DNA of 64,000 nt from JALOAT01 sp041677345 (GCA_041677345.1 JBAYQE010000005.1:1-64000); one strand, 5' to 3'; shown: positions 18,343 through 29,120, numbered from the stretch's first letter. The notes: generated by a model not told the origin, from the letters alone. A program made the numbers and translations.

Positions 18343-18696
18343 CGCCGGCGTCCAGCCCGCCGCCTGGGCGATAACCCGTTGATTCAAGACAGGATGCATT
18401 CTCCACTGGGTGCATTCCTGCACGGCAGGGCAAGGCCGTTGCACGCGCCGGTCCTGTCGGCGCGGGACGGTTGAGCATGCGGCCATCGCCGGGGCCGCTG
18501 GCACCCGGCCGGCATGGAAGCCCGGCCACGCCGGCCCCGATTTCGCTCGCGAGCGGAAGCCCACTACTACATGAGTGGCGGTCCGCCCAGCTTCCGCTCG
18601 CGTGATCACCGCCGCGGGTCGGCATCGTCCACGCCGATCCAGCCAGAACGCTGTACAATCCACATCTTTGTCACGCGTTTTTCCCCCGAGATCCCC
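18343..18696. other. 354-base intergenic region upstream of deaD
   Basis: No gene is seen. The region holds GC-rich palindromic sequence around 18485-18540 and the 13-bp inverted repeat listed separately. A -10-like TACAAT hexamer at 18654-18659, about 37 bases before the deaD start, is a possible promoter; no good -35 was found at the expected distance. Confidence 0.55.
18548..18602. repeat. 13-bp perfect inverted repeat before deaD
   Basis: CGCGAGCGGAAGC at 18548-18560 is exactly complemented by GCTTCCGCTCGCG at 18590-18602, with a 29-nt loop. No T-run follows, so it is not a canonical terminator. It may be an extragenic palindrome, or part of a long leader if transcription begins farther upstream. 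Confidence 0.7.
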
Positions 18697-20541
18697 ATGT
18701 CCGAGCCCGTCAGCACCTTCTCCCAGTTCGGCCTCGCCGCGCCCATCCTCCAAGCCATCGGCGAGATCGGCTACGAGGCGCCTTCGCCCATCCAGGCGGC
18801 GAGCATTCCACCGCTACTCGATGGCCGCGACCTGCTCGGTCAGGCACAGACCGGCACGGGCAAGACAGCGGCATTCGCGCTGCCGCTGTTGCATCAGATC
18901 GATGTCTCGCGCACCAAGGTGCAGGCGCTGGTACTCACGCCCACGCGCGAGTTGGCCATCCAGGTGGCCGAGGCCATGCAGACCTACGCGCGCCACCTGC
19001 CGGGCTTCCACATCCTGCCCGTGTACGGCGGTCAGGGCATGGGCGCGCAGCTGCGCCAGTTGCACCGCGGCGTGCACGTGGTGGTGGGTACGCCGGGCCG
19101 GGTGATGGATCACCTGCGCCGCGAGACCCTGGTGCTCGACGAACTTAAGATGCTGGTGCTCGATGAGGCCGACGAGATGCTCAACATGGGCTTTCTCGAC
19201 GACGTGGAGTGGATTCTCGGCCACACCCCGCCCCAGCGGCAGATCGCTCTGTTCTCCGCCACCATGCCGCGCGCCATTCAGCAGGTGGCGCACCGGCACC
19301 TGCGCGAGCCGGTGGAGATCAAGATCGCCGCCAAGACCGCCACCGTGGAGACCATCCGCCAGCGCTACTGGCAGGTGAGCGGCCTGCACAAGCTGGATGC
19401 CCTCACGCGCATCCTCGAGGTCGAGGATTTCGACGCCATGATCATCTTCGTGCGCACCAAGACCGAGACGGTGGACCTGGCCGAGAAGCTGGAAGCGCGC
19501 GGCTACGCCAGCGCCGCCCTCAACGGCGATATCAATCAGATCCAGCGCGAGCAGACCGTCGACAAACTCAAGCGCGGCGCCCTCGACATCATCGTCGCCA
19601 CCGACGTGGCCGCGCGCGGACTGGACGTGGAACGCATCAGCCACGTCATCAACTATGACATCCCGTACGATACCGAGGCCTACGTGCACCGCATCGGCCG
19701 CACCGGCCGCGCCGGCCGCAAGGGCGAGGCCATCCTGTTCGTGGCGCCGCGCGAACGACGCATGCTGCAGGCCATCGAGCGCGCCACCCGTCAGCCCATC
19801 GAGCCCATGGTGCTACCCACGCGTGAGGCGGTCACCGACAAGCGCATCGCCCGCTTCAAGGAGCTCATCAGCGAGACCCTCGAAGCACAGCAGCTCGATA
19901 CATTCGAGGCGCTCGTGGATTCCTACCAGGCCGAACACAACGTGGGCCTGAGCGAGGTGGCCGCCGCGCTGGCTTATTTGGTGCAGCGCGAGCGGCCGTT
20001 GTGGCTGGAAGAGAAGGAGGCACCTTCGATGCCTGAGCGCCGCGAGCGCGCCACGGCCAAGCGTGGGCCGCGCGAGGAAACCGCACGCCCACGTCGAGAA
20101 CCCTCCGCCCCCGAGGGTGGCATGGTACGCTACCGCATCGAAGTGGGCCGTGATCACGGCGTGCAACCAAAGCACATCGTTGGCGCCATTGCCAACGAGG
20201 CCAACCTGGACAGCCGCAACATCGGCCGTATCGACCTGTACGATACCTACAGCACCGTGGACCTGCCGGAGGACCTGCCAAAGCCCACGCTCATGCACCT
20301 GCACAAGATCTGGATCATGGGCCGGCAGATCAACCTCATCCGCGCCGATCAGTACGTGCCGGGCAAGGCCGCCCGCAAGCCCCGCGGCAAACAGGCCGAC
20401 TCACGTGCCCGTGGGGTACACACCCCGGAACCGCACATCCGCGGCGTGGCCCAGGAATTCGAGCCGCGTCCCCGGTCGCAGCGCCGTCCTGAGGGCCGCA
20501 AGCCCAAGCCCCACGGCCCCAAGGGTAAGCACCACAAATAG
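18697..20541 (+). CDS. deaD: DEAD-box ATP-dependent RNA helicase DeaD/CsdA
   Basis: This 614-residue helicase shows all core motifs: Q motif (PSPIQAASIP), Walker A AQTGTGKTAA, PTRELAIQ, GTPGRVMDHL, DEAD, SAT, and HRIGRTGRAGR. After the core (about 1-380), a helical dimerisation region leads to a DbpA/CsdA-type RNA-binding domain near residues 480-550 (RYRIEVGRDHGVQPKHIVGAIANEA). A basic, proline/arginine-rich tail ends KPKPHGPKGKHHK. The protein unwinds structured RNA in ribosome assembly and mRNA decay, especially in the cold. The ATG at 18697 gives the expected N terminus. Confidence 0.95.
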   Translation: MSEPVSTFSQFGLAAPILQAIGEIGYEAPSPIQAASIPPLLDGRDLLGQAQTGTGKTAAFALPLLHQIDVSRTKVQALVLTPTRELAIQVAEAMQTYARHLPGFHILPVYGGQGMGAQLRQLHRGVHVVVGTPGRVMDHLRRETLVLDELKMLVLDEADEMLNMGFLDDVEWILGHTPPQRQIALFSATMPRAIQQVAHRHLREPVEIKIAAKTATVETIRQRYWQVSGLHKLDALTRILEVEDFDAMIIFVRTKTETVDLAEKLEARGYASAALNGDINQIQREQTVDKLKRGALDIIVATDVAARGLDVERISHVINYDIPYDTEAYVHRIGRTGRAGRKGEAILFVAPRERRMLQAIERATRQPIEPMVLPTREAVTDKRIARFKELISETLEAQQLDTFEALVDSYQAEHNVGLSEVAAALAYLVQRERPLWLEEKEAPSMPERRERATAKRGPREETARPRREPSAPEGGMVRYRIEVGRDHGVQPKHIVGAIANEANLDSRNIGRIDLYDTYSTVDLPEDLPKPTLMHLHKIWIMGRQINLIRADQYVPGKAARKPRGKQADSRARGVHTPEPHIRGVAQEFEPRPRSQRRPEGRKPKPHGPKGKHHK

Positions 20542-20736
20542 CAACATTACTCCGGTGCGAACCGGAATCCACCTTCGCATCCCTTGCATGGCCCCCGACC
20601 TTCCACAGGATGACGGCTAGGGAAAGGCCGCAGATGGCGCCAGCGTGATCCCGTTCTCGGTTTGATGGACTAACACCTTTTAGGCTGCCTGTCGCCCGAA
20701 CCGGTCGGGCTCCATCAAAGAAAGGAATAAACAACA

Positions 20737-21366
20737 ATGAAACGGGTTAACGGAATGTTCCTTGCGCTCGGCGCATCGCTGTGCCTGGCTTCCACATCCG
20801 CCCTGGCGGAGGGTAACCGTTACGATCAGCCGCGGCTCTACCACTCGGAAGTCAGCGCCTCCGAGGCCTTCCTGCTCACCAAGAACGGCAATGCGAACGG
20901 CAAGGCTTCGAAGCGCGCGGTATTGCTGGATGTCCGCAGCATCCCCGAGTACGCGAGTGGCCATCCGGAAGGTGCGCTGCACGTGCCCTATCCCCGTATC
21001 CACGATACCGTGGACCCGACCCTCAGCGCGGAAGATAAGGCGACCTTGCTGGTGGATGCCGTCACCGCGGCGGTACCCGACAAGGACACGCCCATCCTGG
21101 TGATGTGCAAGACCGGCTCGCGCAGCATCGCCGCGAGTAATCTGCTGGCCCAGGCCGGTTACACCCACGTGCGCAACATCTGGGAAGGCTTCGAGGGACG
21201 TACGAAGACCGATACCGCCGGCAACGAGCTGGACCTGAACAACAACGGCGTGGTTGGTGACGCGGGCGATCTGGACGGCTGGAAGAATGCCGCAGGGCTG
21301 CCCTACAGCACCAAGCTGCATCCGAAGCTTATCTACAAGCCCTTCCAGTACCTGTATTACCAGTAA
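20737..21366 (+). CDS. periplasmic rhodanese-domain protein with EF-hand-like loop
   Basis: This 209-residue protein has a signal peptide cut after about residue 24 (STSALA). A rhodanese domain follows: AVLLDVRSIPEYASGHPEGALHVP and the active-site loop CKTGSRS (Cys followed by GxR). That loop carries the persulfide-forming cysteine, so sulfur transfer is possible. After the domain comes LDLNNNGVVGD, whose D-x-N-x-N-G-x-V-x-x-D spacing resembles a calcium-binding EF-hand/dockerin loop. A ribosome-binding site (AAGGAA) precedes the ATG. An 11-bp hairpin at 21375-21400 follows the stop. Physiological sulfur acceptors are unknown. Confidence 0.88.
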   Translation: MKRVNGMFLALGASLCLASTSALAEGNRYDQPRLYHSEVSASEAFLLTKNGNANGKASKRAVLLDVRSIPEYASGHPEGALHVPYPRIHDTVDPTLSAEDKATLLVDAVTAAVPDKDTPILVMCKTGSRSIAASNLLAQAGYTHVRNIWEGFEGRTKTDTAGNELDLNNNGVVGDAGDLDGWKNAAGLPYSTKLHPKLIYKPFQYLYYQ

Positions 21367-21374
21367 ACACCCGC

Positions 21375-21400
21375 ACACGGGAGGCATCAGCCTCCCGTGT
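21375..21400 (+). terminator. hairpin downstream of the rhodanese gene
   Basis: A perfect 11-bp stem (ACACGGGAGGC / GCCTCCCGTGT) with a four-base ATCA loop begins nine bases after the stop codon. A weak pyrimidine tract (CTTCCC) follows rather than a T-run, so it could be a terminator or an mRNA 3'-stabilising hairpin. Confidence 0.6.
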
Positions 21401-21470
21401 CTTCCCGGTGGCTGATGCCGGGCCGAAGCCGTATAGTCTTCGCCACGGCACATCACCTGTGGAGTTCCCC

Positions 21471-22493
21471 ATGGACGACAGCGCTCTCGACCAGCGTGCA
21501 CCCAAGCCCTCGCGCATGCACCGGCTTCCGCTCGCCGGCGCCGTGTTGCTGGCAATCCTGGGCGGTGTCCTGACGGGTTGTGCCAGCAGTGGCCCCTTGC
21601 GGATCGATGCCGTGCAGGATGCCCGGAGCGCCTATGCACGCAAGGAATACAGGAAGGCGGCGGAACTGCTTTCCGTACCCGCCATGCAGGGCAACGCCGA
21701 GGCGCAGTATGCGCTTGGCTACCTCTATTACTATGGCCGCGGCGTGCGCAAGGATCAGTACCGTGCACGTGCCTGGTTCGAGGACGCGGCCCGCCTGGGG
21801 CACGCCGGTGCCCAACGCGCCCTCAAGCTGTTGACGGTGTATGCGCAGATGCCGCGGCTGCCGGGCGAGGACGGGACCACGCAGTCCGTATCCGCAGCGC
21901 CGGAGCCAACCCCGCTGGAAGCACCGGCCAGTGCACCGGGTCAGGCCGTGACTTCGCCTGTAGGTGAGTCCTCACCCATTCAGGCGGCGCCCGTACCCGC
22001 CGCACCCGTGCCCGCGCCGGCCGCACCCGTGCAGGCCGCACCCCGCCCGGCTCCGGTTGAGCCCACACCTTCCGTGCCGTCTTCGCGCGCACTGCATGCG
22101 GTGCAGGCGCCGGCGGCTGTGCACGAGGCAGTGTCCGTCACGCTGAAGGCATCCTGGCGCGAGCACGCGGCACCGCCGTCGCAGCACGCAGCGCCGCGTC
22201 CCGCGCCGGCGGAAACTACCGCACCGCCCGCGGTCCGTCCGCGCTACACGATCCACCTGCTCAGCAGTCGTAGCCATGCCGATCTGGTGCGTCTGGTGCA
22301 GGCGCACGGGCTCGCTGATGCCCGCTATTACACCGTGGAGCGCACCGACGGAAGCCATTACCGCCTCATCTACGGTGGCTTTGAAACCCTGACCGCCGCC
22401 CGTCAGGCCCTGGAAACACTCCCGCGCGCGCTCCACGCACACGGGCCTTGGGTGAACAATTACCCGATGGATGTGGCCGTGACGGCGCTCTGA
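21471..22493 (+). CDS. Sel1-repeat and SPOR-domain lipoprotein-like protein
   Basis: This 340-residue protein has a hydrophobic signal ending LTGCASSG, a lipobox with its cysteine at about 37. A Sel1-like repeat pair follows (GNAEAQYALGYLYYYGRGV, DQYRARAWFEDAARLGHAGAQRAL; about 75-120). A long Ala/Pro-rich linker spans about 140-245, and a C-terminal SPOR domain follows (YTIHLLSSRSHADLVRLVQ through HYRLIYGGFETLTAARQAL). SPOR domains bind denuded septal peptidoglycan, so a role at the division site or cell wall is likely. The ATG at 21471 has a GGAG site, but the ATG at 21516 would give a more typical lipoprotein signal; the true start is uncertain. Confidence 0.85.
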   Translation: MDDSALDQRAPKPSRMHRLPLAGAVLLAILGGVLTGCASSGPLRIDAVQDARSAYARKEYRKAAELLSVPAMQGNAEAQYALGYLYYYGRGVRKDQYRARAWFEDAARLGHAGAQRALKLLTVYAQMPRLPGEDGTTQSVSAAPEPTPLEAPASAPGQAVTSPVGESSPIQAAPVPAAPVPAPAAPVQAAPRPAPVEPTPSVPSSRALHAVQAPAAVHEAVSVTLKASWREHAAPPSQHAAPRPAPAETTAPPAVRPRYTIHLLSSRSHADLVRLVQAHGLADARYYTVERTDGSHYRLIYGGFETLTAARQALETLPRALHAHGPWVNNYPMDVAVTAL

Positions 22494-22548
22494 ACCTGGC
22501 CTGGTGTCGGCGCGCGCCGTGATGCGAACTACAGGAACGGACGCTGAA

Positions 22549-24060
22549 TCATCCGCGTAAGTGTCGCGCCTGACGCTCGGGGGCCGTTGACGGGCGGCGT
22601 TCCTGGCGCAGGGCCGCGAGGTGAGGGTGGAGGAAGCCGGGACACCCCTTGGCACCGTGTACGGCGCAGTCCGCTGCCAATGCCGTGAGCACCAATTCCG
22701 GTGCGGCGCCGCGCGTGAGCAGGAATTCGTGCACGCGCTCGAACAGCCGTGGCAGCGCGATGCGGTTGGTCTGTCCTGTGCGGGCCCAGAGCCAGTCACT
22801 GAAAGCGAGAAAATTCGCGAATGGCGCATCGCCCAGCAGCACTGGCAGTGTCTTTGGAAATCGCCCTGAATTACCCACCAGGTCCCAGTAGCGCGCGAAG
22901 CGCGCCAGCCGCTGCATGGTGGCGAAGTCGATCTGCCCGGTGGCGAGCACGGTATAGGGCGGATGGGGGTCGAAGCACAGGCCATAGGCGGCGGTATGCC
23001 GCGCAATGGGTGCGCCGCGCAGGCGCTTGAGCAGACCCACCTGGATCTCGTGCGGCCGCACCGCCCACAACCGATCAAACCCCTGCGCGAAACTGGCGAC
23101 GTCTTCACCCGGCAGACCGATGATCAGATCCGCATGCAGGTGTGCGTGGGTATGCTCACGCAGCCATGCCAGGTTTTGCTCACTGACGGCATTGTCCTGC
23201 TTGCGGCTGATGAGGGCCTGTACCTCCGGGTCGAAACTCTGCACCCCCACTTCCAGCTGCAGCGTGCCCGGCGGAAAGTGCACCAGGCGTGTCTTCAGGC
23301 CATCGGGAAGGTGATCCGGAATGACCTCGAAGTGCAGGAACAGGTCATCGCTGAGCCGTGCCAGGAAGAAGTCGAGGATACGCTGGGAGGCTTTTACGTT
23401 GAGATTGAAGGTGCGATCCACGAACTTGAAATGACGTACTCCGCGCCGGTGTAGTGTCTCCATGGCGGCAACGAAGCGATCGAGTTCAAACGGCCACGCG
23501 GTCTTGTCGCGGGATGAGAGGCAGAATTCACAGCGGAATGGGCAGCCCCGCGAGGCCTCTACATACAACAACCGATGAGCGATGTCCTCATCGGTGTATT
23601 CGTCATAGGGCAGGGCGAGCTCTGCGAGTGCGGGCTGCGCGGCCTGGATAAACTTGTGGGCGGGGTGGCGGCCTGTGAGCAGGTCCTGAGCGAGCGCAGC
23701 GAAGGCGAGTTCGCCCGGCCCCGCGATCACGTAATCGGCGAGCGTGACCAGCGGTTGTTCGTGCGGCTCGTGGCTGACCTCGGGCCCGCCGAGTACGATC
23801 ACGACCCCCGGTGCAACGCGCTTGAGCACGCCCACGAGGCGCGCGGTCTCCTCCGCGTTCCAGATGTATACCCCCAAACCGATGAGCCGTGGTCGCCCTG
23901 CGAGCAGCTTTTCGGCGATCTCCACCGGGCGCTGGTCGATGGTGAACTCCATGAGCTGTGCCCGCTCACGCAGCCCACCCAGGTTGGCGAGAAGGCAGCG
24001 CAGACCCAGAGAGGCGTGGATGTACTTGGCGTTGAGGGTGGCAAGGACGATATCAGCCAT
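22549..24060 (-). CDS. B12-binding-domain radical SAM protein (DUF4080 type)
   Basis: This 503-residue protein has an N-terminal cobalamin-binding-like Rossmann domain (about 1-150; IVLATLNAKYIHASLGLRCL, LIGLGVYIWNAEET, VLGGPEVSHEP). A radical SAM core follows with the cluster motif CPFRCEFC inside EASRGCPFRCEFCLSS, so it should bind a [4Fe-4S] cluster and S-adenosylmethionine. The C-terminal section (GLLKRLRGAPIARHT, GDAPFANFLAFSDWLW) is the accessory region usual in DUF4080 proteins. The reaction and substrate are unknown. The start at 24060 is preferred over an extended frame to 24381. It is convergent with the SPOR gene and divergent from arfB. Confidence 0.9.
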   Translation of the reverse strand: MADIVLATLNAKYIHASLGLRCLLANLGGLRERAQLMEFTIDQRPVEIAEKLLAGRPRLIGLGVYIWNAEETARLVGVLKRVAPGVVIVLGGPEVSHEPHEQPLVTLADYVIAGPGELAFAALAQDLLTGRHPAHKFIQAAQPALAELALPYDEYTDEDIAHRLLYVEASRGCPFRCEFCLSSRDKTAWPFELDRFVAAMETLHRRGVRHFKFVDRTFNLNVKASQRILDFFLARLSDDLFLHFEVIPDHLPDGLKTRLVHFPPGTLQLEVGVQSFDPEVQALISRKQDNAVSEQNLAWLREHTHAHLHADLIIGLPGEDVASFAQGFDRLWAVRPHEIQVGLLKRLRGAPIARHTAAYGLCFDPHPPYTVLATGQIDFATMQRLARFARYWDLVGNSGRFPKTLPVLLGDAPFANFLAFSDWLWARTGQTNRIALPRLFERVHEFLLTRGAAPELVLTALAADCAVHGAKGCPGFLHPHLAALRQERRPSTAPERQARHLRG

Positions 24061-24267
24061 TTGGCGATTGTACCGCGGCGTGATCACCCGGCGTGAATCT
24101 GGCGAATCCACCCGCGCGCAGACGGACAAAAAGCCCAATCCCGGGACAGGTGTCATGGATTCCGTAGCATGGCACCTGCGCGGCCAGCATGGCATGCTTG
24201 TGCCCTGACAACGGATTTTCCGTTTCCTCCCTGGACGAGCGTGCCCTACGGTATCCTGCTGCCACCC

Positions 24268-24681
24268 ATGCTGAGCATATCCCGCAACGTCTGCCTTGCC
24301 GAGGACGAAATCGAGATCACGGCTGTACGCGCCCAGGGTGCCGGTGGCCAGAACGTCAACAAGGTTTCGAGCGCGGTGCATCTGCGCTTCGACGTGCGTG
24401 CCTCCTCACTGCCCGAGGTGTACAAGGCGCGTCTGCTGGCACTCAGTGACCACCGCATCACGCAGAACGGTGTCATCATCATCAAGTCCCAGGAATTCCG
24501 CAGCCTGGAGCAGAACCGGGAAGCGGCGCTCGCGCGCCTGCGGGCCCTGCTCAAGAGCGTGACTGTGACACCGAAGCCGCGTCGTCCCACCAAACCCACG
24601 CGCGCCTCACAGGCGCGGCGCATGGACAGCAAGACCAAACGAGGTGCCACCAAGGCCCTGCGGCGCAAGCCCGTGGAGTGA
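24268..24681 (+). CDS. arfB: alternative ribosome-rescue factor ArfB (peptidyl-tRNA hydrolase, YaeJ)
   Basis: This 137-residue protein has the class-I release-factor catalytic loop GAGGQNVNK near residue 28. A long basic C-terminal tail (RPTKPTRASQARRMDSKTKRG) inserts into the mRNA channel of stalled ribosomes in known ArfB proteins. Its size is that of ArfB, not RF1/RF2, and it lacks codon-recognition domains. The start at 24268 (MLSISRNVCLAEDEIEI) matches the family; an extension to 24169 is unlikely. It releases peptides from ribosomes stalled on non-stop mRNA. Confidence 0.93.
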   Translation: MLSISRNVCLAEDEIEITAVRAQGAGGQNVNKVSSAVHLRFDVRASSLPEVYKARLLALSDHRITQNGVIIIKSQEFRSLEQNREAALARLRALLKSVTVTPKPRRPTKPTRASQARRMDSKTKRGATKALRRKPVE

Positions 24682-24871
24682 GAAACAGACCACCACAGCG
24701 GCGCGGAGCTGCTCGGACATCATTGTTACGCCCTTTCGCCGCCGACCGCTTGCCCCCCGCGCGGGCCCCACCGCTCTGCACCTTGGTTGCACGTTCCCGC
24801 CCTGTTTCACCCCACGCGGCGTGAGTGAGTTCCCTTTCTATACTTGTCTGGGATTGCTGCGAGGACTGAGG

Positions 24872-25987
24872 ATGGAACCTGCGCTACTCCCCCGGACACA
24901 GTTCGATTCCCTCATCCAGGCGTTAAGCCAGGCCGGCTACCGCGTGTTCGGTCCCACGCCCCGTGCGGGCGCGGTGGTGTTCGATGAGATCACCTCCGCT
25001 GATGAACTGCCACGGGGCTATAAGAGTGAGCAGGTCCCTGGACGCTACCGGCTCGCACACAACGGTGACGCGCGCTTGTTCGATTTCGTACACGGGCACG
25101 AGTCCCTCAAGCGCTTCACCTTTGCCGCAGCAGAGCCGCTGTGGACCATTCACCATGACGGTCAGGTGAGATTCGACGCCAATCTGCCCGATGGCCGCCC
25201 CACCGCGGTGATCGGCGCGCGTGCCTGCGACATCGCAGGCATGCGTGTGCAGGACCGCACGTTTCTCAAGGGACGTTACGCCAGCTATACCGATCCGTAT
25301 TTCGCGCGTCGTCGCCAGGACCTGTTCATTGTCGCGGTCAACTGCTCCACCTGTGCCTCGACCTGTTTCTGTTCCTCGCAGGGCACCGGCCCGCGCGTGA
25401 AGGAAGCCTTCGACATCGCCCTGACCGAATTGAGCGACCATTTTCTGCTCGAGACAGGCAGTGAGGCGGGCGAGCGTATTGCCGGACAACTGCCCCTGGC
25501 GCCGGCCGATCCGTCCCACCACGCCCAGGCTGCCAACCAGATTGAGCACGTGGCGAAATCACAGATGCGCCGCATCGACAACGACGGGATTTATGAGTTG
25601 CTGTTCGACAACCTGGAGCACCCGCGTTGGGATGACGTGGCTGCGCGCTGTCTGTCATGCGCCAATTGCGTGATGGTCTGTCCCACCTGTTTCTGTCATC
25701 GCGAGGGCGAAGTGGCTGCCATGGACGGGTTGTCGAGCCAACACGTACGCCAGTGGGACGCCTGCTTCACCCTCGAACACGGCTCTACCCACGGTGCCGA
25801 CCTGCGCCCGCAGGTGAAGCAGCGCTATCGCCAATGGCTTACCCACAAACTCGGTTCCTGGTGGCAGCAGTTCGGGGTATCGGGGTGCGTGGGCTGCGGG
25901 CGCTGCATCACCTGGTGTCCCACGGGCATCGACCTTACCGAAGAGGCCGCCGCCATCCGTGCACAACCGGGATTGAAAGCCACATGA
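24872..25987 (+). CDS. hydB: group 3b [NiFe] hydrogenase beta subunit (iron-sulfur protein HydB)
   Basis: This 371-residue electron-transfer subunit has two ferredoxin-like [4Fe-4S] motifs in the C-terminal half: CLSCANCVMVCPTC and CVGCGRCITWCPTG. A further cysteine cluster lies in the middle (CSTCASTCFCSSQGTGP). This is the pattern of the beta subunit of cytoplasmic sulfhydrogenases and of the related anaerobic sulfite reductase A subunit. A GAGGACTGAGG ribosome-binding site precedes the ATG at 24872. The next gene overlaps by four bases (ATGA). It passes electrons between the FAD/NAD(P) subunit and the hydrogenase dimer. A TATACT hexamer at 24839-24844 is a possible -10, without a clear -35. 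Confidence 0.93.
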   Translation: MEPALLPRTQFDSLIQALSQAGYRVFGPTPRAGAVVFDEITSADELPRGYKSEQVPGRYRLAHNGDARLFDFVHGHESLKRFTFAAAEPLWTIHHDGQVRFDANLPDGRPTAVIGARACDIAGMRVQDRTFLKGRYASYTDPYFARRRQDLFIVAVNCSTCASTCFCSSQGTGPRVKEAFDIALTELSDHFLLETGSEAGERIAGQLPLAPADPSHHAQAANQIEHVAKSQMRRIDNDGIYELLFDNLEHPRWDDVAARCLSCANCVMVCPTCFCHREGEVAAMDGLSSQHVRQWDACFTLEHGSTHGADLRPQVKQRYRQWLTHKLGSWWQQFGVSGCVGCGRCITWCPTGIDLTEEAAAIRAQPGLKAT

Positions 25988-26832
25988 GTGCCTTACCGAA
26001 GACGAATCCCTACCTGCCCATGCCGGCCGAGGTGTTGGACAACATCGAGGAGGCGCCGGGCATCAACACCCTGCGCCTGCGCCTCAGCGATCCGGCACAG
26101 CGCGCGGCGTATTCCTTCCTTCCCGGGCAGTTCAACATGCTTTACCTCGCCAATGTGGGTGAAGTGCCGATCTCCATCTCCTCCGATCCCGGTGAACCGG
26201 AGATCATCGACCATACCATCCGCGCGGTGGGGCGCGTGACCGAAGGCATGGTGCGCGTGAAGGAAGGGGAAACGCTGGGGCTGCGCGGCCCGTTCGGCAC
26301 CGGCTGGCCCATGGAGCAGGCGAAGGGGCGCAATATCCTGGTGATCACCGGTGGAATCGGCTGCGCACCCACTGCCTCGGTGGTGGGGTACGCGCACGCG
26401 CGCCGGGATCAGTACGGCAAGATCACCGTGCTCCACGGCGTGCGCAAGCCGGCCGATCTGATCTACGGCGAACGATTCGAGAGCTGGTGCCGGGCAACGG
26501 ACACCGTGTGCAGGTTCGCCTCCCAGGAAACGGCACCGGGCTGGAGCGGGCGTACCGGCCTGGTCACCGAGCTGCTGGGCGACCTGGAACCCGGTGCCAT
26601 GGATGGCATGACCATGATGTGTGGACCGGAGGTGATGATGCGCGCGGTCGCCGAGGAACTCATCTCACGCGGCCGACCCATCGAGGACATCTACGTGTCC
26701 ATGGAGCGCAGTATGCAATGTGGTCTGGGTCATTGCGGCCATTGCCAGTACGGCCCCGATTTCATCTGCAAGGATGGTCCGGTATTTCCCTACGCCCGCG
26801 TACGTCGGCTGATGCCGGTGAAAGGCTTCTGA
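25984..26832 (+). CDS. hydG: group 3b hydrogenase gamma subunit, FAD/NAD(P)-binding (HydG)
   Basis: This 282-residue ferredoxin-NADP reductase-like protein has a flavin-binding FLPGQFNMLYLANVGEVPISISS segment and a nucleotide-binding VITGGIGCAPTASVV loop. The C-terminal cysteines MQCGLGHCGHCQYGPDFICKDGP bind a [2Fe-2S] cluster, as in dihydroorotate dehydrogenase B electron-transfer subunits. In the 3b hydrogenase it is the site of NAD(P)H oxidation or reduction. It overlaps hydB by four bases and ends one base before hydD, so translational coupling is likely. The 'hydG' name follows the HydBGDA convention and is unrelated to the [FeFe]-hydrogenase maturase. Confidence 0.93.
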   Translation: MSALPKTNPYLPMPAEVLDNIEEAPGINTLRLRLSDPAQRAAYSFLPGQFNMLYLANVGEVPISISSDPGEPEIIDHTIRAVGRVTEGMVRVKEGETLGLRGPFGTGWPMEQAKGRNILVITGGIGCAPTASVVGYAHARRDQYGKITVLHGVRKPADLIYGERFESWCRATDTVCRFASQETAPGWSGRTGLVTELLGDLEPGAMDGMTMMCGPEVMMRAVAEELISRGRPIEDIYVSMERSMQCGLGHCGHCQYGPDFICKDGPVFPYARVRRLMPVKGF

Positions 26833-26833
26833 C

Positions 26834-27675
26834 ATGGCCAAGGCGCGCATTGCGGTACACAAGTTCAGTTCCTGCGATGGTTGTCAGTTGCAGTTTCTCA
26901 CCCTGGAGGAGGAGTTGCTGCAATTGGCCGAGCGCGTGGAGATCAGCTATTTCGTCGAAGCCACGAGTAATCTCGGTGACGGCCCCTACGGCAGCTATGA
27001 CGTATCGTTCGTGGAGGGTTCGGTATCCACGCCTGACGAGGTAGAGCGCATCCGGAAGATCCGCGACAACAGCAGGATGGTGGTTGCCATTGGCGCCTGT
27101 GCCACGGCCGGGGGTATCCAGGCGCTGCGCAACTGGGGCGATCTCCAGAGTTACAAGACCTCGGTCTACCCACAGCCGGAGCATATTGAGGCACTGCCCA
27201 CCTCGACGCCGTTCTCCGAACACATTCGGGTGGATGCGCAACTGGCAGGCTGCCCGCCGAACCAGGGTCAGCTCAAATATGTGCTCAGCAGCGTCCTTGC
27301 CGGCGTGCAGGCACGCATCCCGAGGGAATCCATCTGTCTCCAATGCAAGCGCGACGGCAATGTATGCGTGCTGGTGGCGCAGGAGCAACCGTGCATGGGC
27401 CCGATCACCAAGACCGGTTGCGGCGCACTGTGTCCCCATCAGGAGCGGGATTGCTACAGCTGCTTTGGTCCCGCCGACACCGCCAACATCGACGCCATGG
27501 GGCGGCGGTTCATGGGCACGGGGATGCCGCCGGGCGGCGTGGTGCACCGGCTGCGCTTCATCTACAACTGGGCGCCGCAATACCGTGAGGCCTCGCAGCG
27601 CTGGCTCGACCACGCGGGAGGCTTCCGCACGCTGCCTCCTGCCGTCACCGTCACGCCACCCAGCGGAGTGCAGCC

Positions 27676-27679
<4 letters not shown>
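26834..27679 (+). CDS. hydD: group 3b [NiFe] hydrogenase small (delta) subunit
   Basis: This 281-residue protein has the small-subunit proximal-cluster cysteines at the N terminus (FSSCDGCQLQ), GACATAGG and AGCPPN. Further cysteines for medial and distal clusters lie in the C-terminal part (CLQCKRDGNVC, TKTGCGALCPHQERDCYSCFG). There is no Tat signal, so the enzyme is cytoplasmic, as expected for group 3b. The proximal site has the ordinary CxxC and lacks the extra cysteines seen in the small subunit at 37888-38964. It overlaps hydA by four bases. Confidence 0.94.
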
Positions 27680-28998
<1,319 letters not shown>

Positions 28999-29120
28999 GG
29001 CACAGACAAATCAGAATGGCATCACGCGCATGCTCACCCAGTCCGGGTGAAGGAGAGACAGGGTACGGTCGGACACCGCCCCGGACAGGGAGGCATAACG
29101 CCCCGTCGGCCCGCCCGCAC

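Noticed and set aside
18814..19689. Minus-strand 291-residue frame inside deaD
   Set aside because: It is antisense to the conserved helicase core, with no recognisable protein features.
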